Shown in pieces: positions 1 through 5,245 of a stretch of DNA of 5,245 nt. Source of the DNA: Acidobacteriaceae bacterium (GTDB lineage Bacteria; Acidobacteriota; Terriglobia; Terriglobales; Acidobacteriaceae); the NCBI GenBank assembly GCA_030044455.1, contig JASHVU010000772.1:1-5245 (forward strand), written 5' to 3'. The notes beneath the pieces are model-generated. The model was given only the letters and a program-made list of their open reading frames with translations. It was not told the origin of the DNA and searched no databases. A program made the position numbers and the translations under genes. Position 1 is the stretch's first letter. Every line of letters begins with the position of its first letter.

Positions 1-24
1 AAAGTAGCCGACGATCGCCAACTA

Positions 25-342
25 TCACGAAGGAGGAGGAAGGATCACAACAATCTGCTGAAACAATGGTCTTGCACGCGAAGCCGGTGTCCAGTGTCGA
101 ACATGATCCGAGTCATCGCTATATATGGCATCTACAGCAACCGATATGGGTTCACTCACGATGAGCGGACTCTCGACAATGAAGCGCCCGAATTGCATTT
201 CAATCTTCTCCAGAAACCCGATCTCGGCGGATGGACCGTCTACGGAGACTTCGAAGTCTGCCCGTTGGAACCTTTCATCCAAGGCCACATGCAAGCCGCA
301 TGCATCGCAAACGGCACTCACATTACTGCGCCAAAGCAATGA
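25..342. other. Short open frames on both strands, strand unresolved
   Basis: Two overlapping open frames share this stretch. The minus-strand frame (339 to 25, TTG start, 104 codons) contains a CDACG motif near its start and ends in a proline-rich tail. The plus-strand frame (94 to 342, GTG start, 82 codons) begins MSNMIRVIAIYG. By hand count both have roughly 60% G or C at third positions, so codon use does not decide between them. Neither has a convincing ribosome binding site, and I recognise neither as a known family. The region is near 47-50% GC, lower than the housekeeping genes to the right. It could be one small hypothetical gene, a decayed remnant, or non-coding. Confidence 0.2.
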
Positions 343-574
343 CGCGAGCGATTGACGGCCAAGCGTAACCTTACCGAATTCGGTGCAAGAACCGAAAGTT
401 CACTGTTGCCGGCGTCCGCTTCGGTTGCAGGTTAGGCGCGCAATGAAAGAGCGGGCAGCGCCGACTCGATGCATGGCATGATGAACGCTGACAGACCTGC
501 AATAGCGGGGCTGACTGCGAACGGTTAACGTACATCCACTGCCGGGAATGGGAGTATATTTACCCAATTCGAAA
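343..574. other. Intergenic stretch without a recognisable gene
   Basis: No frame here gives a protein I recognise. The only structure I see is a perfect 12-bp palindrome at 373-384 (ACCGAATTCGGT), followed at 390-396 by a partial copy of its left half (ACCGAA). A 68-codon minus-strand frame from 606 to 400 overlaps the end of the DUF1801 gene on the same strand; its arginine- and serine-rich, cysteine-dotted composition looks like chance. Confidence 0.4.
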
Positions 575-1009
575 TCAATGTTGAATGCTTGTCTGTTCAA
601 TTCCATATTGCATTGCTGCTTTTAGTACGTCGATTTTTATATCTTTTAGTGTTTTGAATTTAATGCAATACCCCGTAACACTTGCTTTGCCGAGTTTCTG
701 CCCAAATGTCTGGGGCAGGTACTTCTTGTCATTGACTCCCATGATGTAGACGGAAATGCCTGCTGTATTCGCACTTATACCGATTTGATAGAAGTCCTTG
801 GCTTTTCCGTTGGCACATTTAATGGTTTGAGATCCATATCCTATGTTTGGGTTGGAAACAGTTTTTCCCTTCTCGTCTTTTCCATCCAGGAACCACAATT
901 TACATGCAGGCATCAACGCCAAAACAATGTGATGCAGCTGTTGCATTTCGCTACGTTTTGGCTCCGGTTGAGTGGCAATATATTCCTTAATTTGTTTCTG
1001 CAAGTGCAT
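575..1009 (-). CDS. DUF1801 domain-containing protein
   Basis: This is a complete 144-residue protein that resembles the DUF1801 (YdhG/YjbR-like fold) family. These are small cytosolic proteins of unproven function. Matching features in order: an N-terminal helix with the pattern YIATQPEPKRSEMQQL (10-25), then KLWF (37-40), an IGYGS motif (56-60), a strand pair in FYQIGISANTAGISVYIM (73-90), and a basic segment LGKASVTGYCIKFKTLKDI (106-124) leading into a C-terminal helix. The length is typical of the family. The ATG start is well supported: an AAGGAGA ribosome binding site lies about six bases upstream on the minus strand. GC content is about 41% by hand count, with many AAA, ATT and TAT codons, unlike the GC-rich genes downstream, which suggests horizontal transfer. 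It stands alone, and the next gene to the right is divergent. The family assignment is from memory of its pattern. No enzymatic activity can be claimed. Confidence 0.8.
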   Translation of the reverse strand: MHLQKQIKEYIATQPEPKRSEMQQLHHIVLALMPACKLWFLDGKDEKGKTVSNPNIGYGSQTIKCANGKAKDFYQIGISANTAGISVYIMGVNDKKYLPQTFGQKLGKASVTGYCIKFKTLKDIKIDVLKAAMQYGIEQTSIQH

Positions 1010-1098
1010 GTAAATCTCCTTGGCTTAGCGGTACAGATCCAGTGCTCCGGAAACCACCGGACCGGAGACGGCTTGCCAGACTGCGTAAATCGATCAGA

Positions 1099-1128
1099 AT
1101 GATACTGGATTCTCTTTACTCATTGCCA
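1099..1128 (-). promoter_or_regulatory. Candidate promoter for the DUF1801 gene
   Basis: On the minus strand a TATCAT box (1104-1099, five of six matches to TATAAT) lies 18 bases after a weak -35-like TGGCAA (1128-1123). Transcription would begin near 1092, giving a leader of about 83 bases that contains the CTCCGG/CCGGAG inverted repeat. The -35 match is poor, so this is only a candidate. Confidence 0.25.
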
Positions 1129-1199
1129 GCGCTCTGAAATCTCGGCTGACGGCATCAGGGCAAGCCGCTCATCGAGCCTCAAAATGCTGTTCTGCTCGG

Positions 1200-1221
1200 A
1201 TCACCGTTACGTTACAGTGAT
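1200..1221. promoter_or_regulatory. 22-bp imperfect dyad, possible operator
   Basis: The half-sites are ATCACCGTTAC (1200-1210) and GTTACAGTGAT (1211-1221). Nine of the eleven position pairs are complementary, with no spacer. The centre also contains a tandem GTTAC GTTAC. Spacerless near-perfect dyads of this length are typical of dimeric repressor sites. It lies about 190 bases from the DUF1801 start and about 255 bases from the lipoprotein start, so the target gene is uncertain. It could instead fold as a short hairpin in RNA. Confidence 0.35.
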
Positions 1222-1361
1222 TTAGATTGCAAACCCATAGACTCTTTTAGGGCAATTCTCATTCTGCCGGGTCGGCCGCATGGCGGCGGACCGCGAATCT
1301 CGCATCACCGATGGTATGCTGCCTAGCCGAAGCGAGCGCAATGCCTTTTCCCATTTCCGCC

Positions 1362-1380
1362 GTCTCTCTCTCAGAGAGAC
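1362..1380. other. Perfect short hairpin (8-bp stem, 3-base loop)
   Basis: GTCTCTCT (1362-1369) and AGAGAGAC (1373-1380) are exactly complementary around a CTC loop. On the plus strand the hairpin is followed by a T-rich but broken run (TATTCTTGCTTTT), so it might be a weak terminator of an unseen transcript or a structure in an upstream leader. The stem has only half GC pairs, and no gene ends just before it on the plus strand. Confidence 0.3.
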
Positions 1381-1445
1381 TATTCTTGCTTTTCCAATCA
1401 TGGTTCACCTTCCGGTCCGCCATCCGGAGATCGGGTTCGCTGATT

Positions 1446-1451
1446 TACAAT
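1446..1451 (+). promoter_or_regulatory. Candidate -10 box for the lipoprotein gene
   Basis: TACAAT matches the TATAAT consensus at five of six positions and lies 26 bases before the first ATG of the lipoprotein gene, predicting a leader of about 20 bases. No TTGACA-like -35 is visible at the usual distance, so this is tentative. Confidence 0.3.
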
Positions 1452-1477
1452 CGCCCTAGGACAGGGAAAGATTCTGA

Positions 1478-3064
1478 ATGAGGCTTTTTGACATGAAGAG
1501 GGGCCGGTTGCGCACGCTGCTGGCACAAGCGGGCGCGGCCGTGGCGGTTTCAGCCCTGATTGCCGGTTGTGGCAACAACTACCGGCCCGTGGTTACGCCC
1601 ATCACTCCCAGCGGACCGGCAGCGCAGCCGTCATCCTACGCGATCGTGGTATCGACCACCGGCGCAACGACGCCGGGCGTAGCTACGATTATCGATTACT
1701 CCGGCGATACCGTGATGGCGATAGCGCCCATCGGCCCCGGGCCCATTGCATTCACGATTGATGAGGTGGGCGCGAATGGATACACGGTCAACAGCGACGG
1801 AACGCTGACCAACTTCCCCATCTCCACGACCCTTCAGGCAAAGAACGTCACCGTGTCCACGCTTCCTTCGACATCGGTGCCGGTGAACCTGATGGCGCCG
1901 TCCACCGGGCTTTGGGCGGCGGATCTGACTGGGAATGTGGCCGACGTTTTCACAGGATCGCCGCAGACCTTCAAGCTGGCGGTTCCGGTAGCCACCATGC
2001 CGGTTTACGTTACCGGGGCGCCCACCGTAACGGGTGAGCGTGATTTTGTGCTGAGCCAGAATCCCCAGGCTCTGCCGGGATTTACCAGCACGACCTGCAA
2101 CAGTTCGCCGTCAACAGTGGGTGAAAACGGCGTGGCGACGCCCGTCGAGCCGTCTTACGTCGCCGACTCGCCCATCATACTTGATCCGACCGCCGGTTCA
2201 GGGACTATCAACGCCCAGTGCCCGGTGTATGCCATTGAGTCCAGCGACCAGAAGCGGCTGTTTGTGCTGAATCGGGGTAGTGACACAGTTTCGGTGATCA
2301 ATGTTCAGGACAACACGCTTGATCAGTGCGTGCCTTTCGTGAACCAGTCCGGCCAGACGGTGAATTGCCATCCCATTCTTCCTCTTTCTACAACCGCGGT
2401 GACGAATACGGGCGTAACGCCGCCCAACGGAACGGCGGGAATGACGGCGGTCGCCGGGCCCGTAGATGCCGAGTACAACCCGGCAACTTCGCAACTGGTG
2501 GTGGCAAACTACGACGGCGGAACCATCAGTATCATCGACGTAAGCGAAGACGAGTACGGCAACGACAGCGCCACATTCGGAACCACATACACGGTAGCCG
2601 TGGGCAATACGGCCAATCCGTTGCCGGCGAGCGTCACCGTCTTAGGCGATGGCTCGAAGGCTTACACGGCGAACCAGGGCGATTGCACGCCCGACTGCAC
2701 AACCTCGGCGAACGGCACCGTGTCGGTGGTGAACCTGTCTACTCATACGCTTGAAAAGACGCTTACGGTGGTGGGCAATCCGCGGACGGTGTTGAATACG
2801 CAGAATTCTGAGTACGACAAGGTGTACGCGGCTTCGCCGAACAGCCCGTATGTCACGATTATTGAAACCACGCCGACGGAGATCGACGTGATCGATACGA
2901 CGGTGCTGGTGGAGGGAGACGTGGTGGATCTGCGTGTGACAACCCAGAACGGCACCACCGGAAATAATAACTACACCAGCCGTGTGCCGGGATATGGGCA
3001 ACCGTGCAATCTGCCGGGCGCAGCGCAAACGGCATCGTTGGACGCTTGCCGGGCGATTCAATAA
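1478..3064 (+). CDS. Predicted beta-propeller lipoprotein (YncE/YVTN-repeat type)
   Basis: This 528-residue protein is predicted to be exported and lipid-anchored. Residues 6-30 form a signal peptide with a basic start (MKRGRLR), a hydrophobic core and the lipobox LIAGC, whose Cys31 would be the lipidated residue. The mature protein has repeats of the type seen in YncE-like, lactonase-fold propellers: SSDQKRLFVLNRGSDTVSVI near 254, then a segment containing LVVANYDGGTISIIDV near 335-355, then GDGSKAYTANQ near 390 with NGTVSVVNLSTHTLEKTL shortly after, and KVYAASPNSPYVTII near 447. Earlier strands (about 54-200) are more divergent. Cysteines occur at several places, including a DCTPDC pair and two near the C terminus, so disulfides are possible. 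Two starts are credible: ATG 1478 (preceded by AGGGAAAG) and ATG 1493 (GAGG nine bases upstream). The second gives the more usual signal-peptide length; both lead to the same mature protein. The gene is monocistronic, ended by a strong terminator. Ligand and role are unknown; adhesion or surface binding is only a guess. Confidence 0.8.
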   Translation: MRLFDMKRGRLRTLLAQAGAAVAVSALIAGCGNNYRPVVTPITPSGPAAQPSSYAIVVSTTGATTPGVATIIDYSGDTVMAIAPIGPGPIAFTIDEVGANGYTVNSDGTLTNFPISTTLQAKNVTVSTLPSTSVPVNLMAPSTGLWAADLTGNVADVFTGSPQTFKLAVPVATMPVYVTGAPTVTGERDFVLSQNPQALPGFTSTTCNSSPSTVGENGVATPVEPSYVADSPIILDPTAGSGTINAQCPVYAIESSDQKRLFVLNRGSDTVSVINVQDNTLDQCVPFVNQSGQTVNCHPILPLSTTAVTNTGVTPPNGTAGMTAVAGPVDAEYNPATSQLVVANYDGGTISIIDVSEDEYGNDSATFGTTYTVAVGNTANPLPASVTVLGDGSKAYTANQGDCTPDCTTSANGTVSVVNLSTHTLEKTLTVVGNPRTVLNTQNSEYDKVYAASPNSPYVTIIETTPTEIDVIDTTVLVEGDVVDLRVTTQNGTTGNNNYTSRVPGYGQPCNLPGAAQTASLDACRAIQ

Positions 3065-3095
3065 AGCCCCCCGAAGCGCGTTGCCATCGAAGAAC

Positions 3096-3136
3096 GAGAG
3101 GGCCATTCCGTGAGCTGGAATGGCCCTTTCAATTTT
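3096..3136 (+). terminator. Strong intrinsic terminator after the lipoprotein gene
   Basis: GGGCCATTCC (3100-3109) pairs perfectly with GGAATGGCCC (3117-3126). The stem extends outward by four more pairs (GAGA with TTTC, including one G-U), giving about 14 pairs around a seven-base loop. A T-rich tail follows (TTTC, AA, TTTT). It begins 31 bases after the lipoprotein stop codon and ends about 30 bases before tlyA, so it should separate the two transcripts. Confidence 0.85.
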
Positions 3137-3166
3137 CGGTGAATCAGATTTCGAGACGGGAGGGCG

Positions 3167-3925
3167 ATGGCTGATGGCGGCAAAACACGTTTAGACGTGC
3201 TGCTGGTGGATCGGGGCCTTGTGCCGAGCCGCGAGCGGGCGCGGGCGCTCATCCTGGCCGGTCGTGTGCTGGTGCGCGAGCAAAAGGTTGACAAGGCGGG
3301 CGCGACAGTGGCCGGGGATGCGGCGATCCGGCTGCTGGGCGAGGAAATGCCCTACGTAAGCCGGGGAGGATTGAAGCTGGCGGCGGCGCTAGAGCATTGG
3401 AAGATCGCGGTGAAGGGCAGCGCATGCGTGGATGTGGGTACATCGACCGGAGGATTCACCGACTGCCTGTTGCAGCATGGAGCGGCTTACATGACGGCCA
3501 TTGACACGGGTTTTGGCCAGATTGCGGCCAAGTTGCGCAGCGACCCAAGGGTGCGGCTGCTGGAGCGGACCAATGCGCGGTTGCTGGAGCCTGGTTTCCT
3601 CAATACGTTCGACCAGGACCAAAGAAAAACGCTGCTGGTGATGGACGTGTCGTTTATCTCTGCCACACTGGTGCTGCCCGCGGTGGTGGACGCCGCAGAG
3701 ACGTTGGAAGAGGCGGTGGTGTTGGTGAAGCCGCAGTTCGAGGCTGGGCGCGAGCACGTTGGCAAAGGAGGCATTGTGCGCGATCCTGCGGCGCACCAGT
3801 TGGCGATCGATAAGGTTGCCGACTGTGTGCGATCGCTGGGCTGGCAGGTTGTGGGAACGATTCCGTCGCCGATCACGGGGGCAGAGGGGAACAAAGAGTT
3901 CTTACTGTACGCGAAGCGAGGCTGA
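3167..3925 (+). CDS. tlyA: TlyA-family rRNA 2'-O-methyltransferase
   Basis: The 252-residue product matches the TlyA family, which uses S-adenosylmethionine to methylate ribose 2'-hydroxyls of ribosomal RNA (C1920 of 23S, and in some members C1409 of 16S) in the cytosol. Residues about 6-66 form an S4 RNA-binding domain (RLDVLLVDRGLVPSRERAR, then ILAGRVLV). The rest is an FtsJ-like methyltransferase domain. The SAM-binding motif I is DVGTSTGGFTDCLLQHGA (89-106). The expected K-D-K-E catalytic tetrad is complete: Lys70 in SRGGLKL, Asp160 in MDVSFIS, Lys188 in VKPQFE and Glu244 in GNKEFLL. The interdomain linker reads MPYV (61-64). The length is near that of the shorter type I proteins, so 23S-only activity is an inference. 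The ATG start is preceded closely by a GGGAGGG ribosome binding site. No obvious promoter is seen in the roughly 30 bases after the upstream terminator. The downstream neighbour nadK is a common partner. Confidence 0.95.
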   Translation: MADGGKTRLDVLLVDRGLVPSRERARALILAGRVLVREQKVDKAGATVAGDAAIRLLGEEMPYVSRGGLKLAAALEHWKIAVKGSACVDVGTSTGGFTDCLLQHGAAYMTAIDTGFGQIAAKLRSDPRVRLLERTNARLLEPGFLNTFDQDQRKTLLVMDVSFISATLVLPAVVDAAETLEEAVVLVKPQFEAGREHVGKGGIVRDPAAHQLAIDKVADCVRSLGWQVVGTIPSPITGAEGNKEFLLYAKRG

Positions 3926-3978
3926 AAAGCAGCAAATCAGCGGGCCTGGCACCCCTAACTCCGCTAACCCCGCTGCGG

Positions 3979-3984
3979 TACACT
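3979..3984 (+). promoter_or_regulatory. Candidate -10 box just before nadK
   Basis: TACACT matches TATAAT at four of six positions and ends eight bases before the nadK ATG. A transcript starting six to eight bases downstream would begin at about 3990-3992, making the mRNA nearly leaderless. No clear -35 is present. The absence of a Shine-Dalgarno sequence before nadK is consistent with this reading but does not prove it. Confidence 0.3.
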
Positions 3985-3992
3985 ATCACCGC

Positions 3993-4850
3993 ATGACACG
4001 CGTTGCGATTGTTTCAAAGCCGCATAAGGAAGAGCTGGCACGGCTGCTCCCTGACCTGATCGGCTGGTTGCGCAACCACGACTACGAACCGCTGCTGGAC
4101 AATGAGAGCGGAAAATACACCGATGCCGCGCCGGCCGTGAGTCGTGCGGATCTGCCTGACCACGACCCCAGCCTGGTCATTGTGCTGGGCGGCGACGGAA
4201 CGCTGCTCTCGGTGGCGAGAATCTTTGCCTCGTATGGAACACCCATTCTGAGCGTGAATGTGGGCTTTCTGGGCTTCCTGACCGAAGTGAAGCTGGCGGA
4301 CTTGTACACGACCCTGGGGAGCTGGTGCGAGGGCTGCCACAGCTTCGACGAGCGCGCCATGCTCGATGCGGAACTGTGGCGCGGCGGCGAAAAACATTCA
4401 AGCTACACCGCGCTGAACGAGATCGTGGTGTCGAAGGGTGAAATTGCCCGCATGGGTGAATTTGCCGTGGAACTGGATGGCAGGCCGGTGGCGCGTTTCA
4501 GGGCCGACGGAGTGATTGTTTCAACGCCCACCGGGTCAACGGCCTACACGCTGGCCGCCAACGGCCCGATTCTGACGCCCGACGTGGACGCGATGGTGGT
4601 CACCCCGATTTGCCCGCATCTGCTTACGTTACGGCCCATTGTAGTGCGCGGCGACGCCGCACTTATCGTGCTTGTAGAGGGCGTTCCGGAGGTGGCGCTG
4701 CTGACCGTGGATGGGCAACAGGCGGTGGAACTCAAGCGCGGCGACGAGGTGCGTTGCCACCGCTCGAATTCCACCGTGAAACTGGTGCGGCTCGGGGAGA
4801 CGGGATTCTTTGAAGCGCTCCGGAGCAAGCTAAGCTGGGGCGAGCTGTAG
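3993..4850 (+). CDS. nadK: NAD kinase
   Basis: The 285-residue cytosolic enzyme phosphorylates NAD to NADP, the only route to NADP in most bacteria. All family signatures are present: LGGDGTLLSVAR (65-76) with the catalytic Asp68; NVGFLGFLTEV (89-99); ALNEIVVSKG (140-149) with the substrate-binding Asn142-Glu143 pair; and RADGVIVSTPTGSTAYTLAA (170-189) followed by GPI and the TPICPH segment (204-209). The length is normal for the family. The start is placed at ATG 3993, giving MTRVAIVSKP, because that is where NadK homology begins. The frame stays open 234 bases further upstream inside tlyA, but that extension (rich in arginine and serine) is an out-of-frame reading of tlyA. There is no good ribosome binding site before 3993. 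It lies 67 bases after tlyA on the same strand, so it may be co-transcribed or have its own promoter. Confidence 0.96.
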   Translation: MTRVAIVSKPHKEELARLLPDLIGWLRNHDYEPLLDNESGKYTDAAPAVSRADLPDHDPSLVIVLGGDGTLLSVARIFASYGTPILSVNVGFLGFLTEVKLADLYTTLGSWCEGCHSFDERAMLDAELWRGGEKHSSYTALNEIVVSKGEIARMGEFAVELDGRPVARFRADGVIVSTPTGSTAYTLAANGPILTPDVDAMVVTPICPHLLTLRPIVVRGDAALIVLVEGVPEVALLTVDGQQAVELKRGDEVRCHRSNSTVKLVRLGETGFFEALRSKLSWGEL

Positions 4851-4972
4851 AAGGGCACCGCGGTGACGCTCGTGCTCTCCTGCCTGTTCGGCAAGGAACG
4901 CCCTCCACCGAGGGTCCCCAGATTCGCATGGTTTCTTGGTTGGCCTCGGGAGTAGCTGCTTGAGATGGCCAG
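4851..4972. other. Convergent gap between nadK and the right-edge gene
   Basis: The two flanking genes end here from opposite sides. A 10-bp palindrome CACCGCGGTG (4856-4865) follows the nadK stop by five bases. Weak hairpins TGCC/GGCA (4881-4893) and CCCT/AGGG (4901-4914) follow. None carries a T-run in either direction, so I cannot name an intrinsic terminator. Termination may be Rho-dependent or use one of these weak stems. Confidence 0.4.
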
Positions 4973-5245
4973 CTATTTTCCGGTCAGTTCATTAAGCAGC
5001 ACCCTGGCTTTGTCGGCGAGTTTGTGCGCGCCGTCCACATCGCCTGTAGCCAGCGCTTCTTTGGCTTCCTTGATGTATTCGCGGATGTGGTCGGCGGTTT
5101 TCTTCTCAGTATCGTCGAGATTGCGGTTGATGTTTTTGAGACTCTGCTCGATTGAAGCGATGGAATCCTGGGTCTGACGAAGGACATCAGCCGGATCGCC
5201 CGATGAGAGCTGGCCGATGGCGCTCACTTCCGGGGTAGAGTTCGA
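4973..5245 (-). CDS. Small charged helical protein, N terminus outside window
   Basis: Ninety C-terminal residues are visible, ending in VLLNELTGK at a TAG stop. The frame stays open to the window edge. The GTG at 5227-5225 would be an internal start with no visible ribosome binding site, and the upstream codons (SNSTPEV) read smoothly into it, so the gene most likely begins beyond the window. The visible part is almost all predicted helix with regular heptad-like spacing (VLRQTQDSIASIEQSLKNI, then an EYIKEAKEAL segment) and an ending in the pattern GDVDGAHKLADKARVLLNEL, which resembles a helical hairpin. I recall similar short acidobacterial proteins that start with a lipoprotein signal, but that part is not visible here, and the function is unknown. 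It is convergent with nadK. Confidence 0.7.
   Translation of the reverse strand, partial: SNSTPEVSAIGQLSSGDPADVLRQTQDSIASIEQSLKNINRNLDDTEKKTADHIREYIKEAKEALATGDVDGAHKLADKARVLLNELTGK

Larger units (their letters stand above)
1010..1477. other. Long divergent intergenic region
   Basis: This 468-base gap separates the minus-strand DUF1801 gene from the plus-strand lipoprotein gene. I found no coding frame of quality and no tRNA-like cloverleaf. It holds several inverted repeats: CTCCGG at 1045-1050 with CCGGAG at 1062-1067; the dyad at 1200-1221; an imperfect hairpin at 1270-1292 (GGTC, G, GCCG, five-base loop, CGGC, G, GACC); and the perfect hairpin at 1362-1380. Such density fits a regulatory region for two divergent genes, or an unrecognised small RNA, but nothing here proves either. 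Confidence 0.5.

Noticed and set aside
373..384. Perfect 12-bp palindrome ACCGAATTCGGT as an operator
   Set aside because: It has no neighbouring promoter or gene start. A single palindrome of this length is weak evidence alone, so it is only mentioned in the intergenic entry.
541..580. tRNA-like fragment with an ATTCGAAAT T-loop-like sequence
   Set aside because: The flanking bases do not form a T stem, and no acceptor or anticodon arm can be drawn.
400..606. 68-codon minus-strand open frame
   Set aside because: It overlaps the end of the DUF1801 gene, has no recognisable domain or ribosome binding site, and has a chance-like composition rich in arginine and serine.
785..1102. 105-codon plus-strand open frame
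   Set aside because: It is antisense to the well-supported DUF1801 gene, and its hydrophobic, phenylalanine-rich translation is a mirror of that gene's lysine-rich codons.
2642..3106. 154-codon minus-strand frame antisense to the lipoprotein gene
   Set aside because: Its arginine- and histidine-rich translation is typical of antisense frames in GC-rich genes, and it starts inside the terminator hairpin.
4014..4397. Long minus-strand frame antisense to nadK
   Set aside because: nadK is certain from its motifs. The antisense translation shows no domain and is expected from high third-position GC.
4856..4865. CACCGCGGTG palindrome as the nadK terminator
   Set aside because: It has no loop space and no following T-run, so it would make a poor intrinsic terminator.

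Overview
The window looks like a piece of a GC-rich bacterial chromosome. The best guess is an acidobacterium of the Terriglobia type. This rests on the style of the lipoprotein at 1478-3064 (LIAGC lipobox, then NNYRPVV, then YVTN-type propeller repeats) and of the small helical protein at the right edge, and was not checked by any search. Two genes are identified with high confidence: tlyA (3167-3925) and nadK (3993-4850). They are housekeeping genes that sit side by side in many bacteria.

Left part (1-1477): a gene-poor, lower-GC stretch. Positions 1-342 hold short open frames on both strands that cannot be separated by eye. Positions 343-574 hold nothing recognisable. Positions 575-1009 (minus strand) encode a complete DUF1801-type protein with a strong ribosome binding site. 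Its GC content is about 41% by hand count, well below the genes to its right, so it is probably a transferred gene. Positions 1010-1477 form a long divergent intergenic region with a 22-bp imperfect dyad (1200-1221), a perfect 8-bp-stem hairpin (1362-1380) and candidate promoter elements for both flanking genes.

Middle (1478-3136): one gene for a predicted exported beta-propeller lipoprotein. It is closed by a very clear intrinsic terminator at 3096-3136.

Right part (3167-5245): tlyA (rRNA 2'-O-methyltransferase) and nadK (NAD kinase) run in the same direction with a 67-bp gap. nadK lacks a good Shine-Dalgarno sequence but has a TACACT box just upstream of its ATG, so it may have its own, nearly leaderless transcript. 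A gene on the minus strand converges on nadK: the C-terminal 90 residues of a small charged helical protein whose start lies outside the window.

I see no phage, transposon, CRISPR, toxin-antitoxin or defence module, and no convincing new system. The most useful leads are the foreign-looking DUF1801 gene, the dyad in its divergent intergenic region, and the possible leaderless start of nadK.
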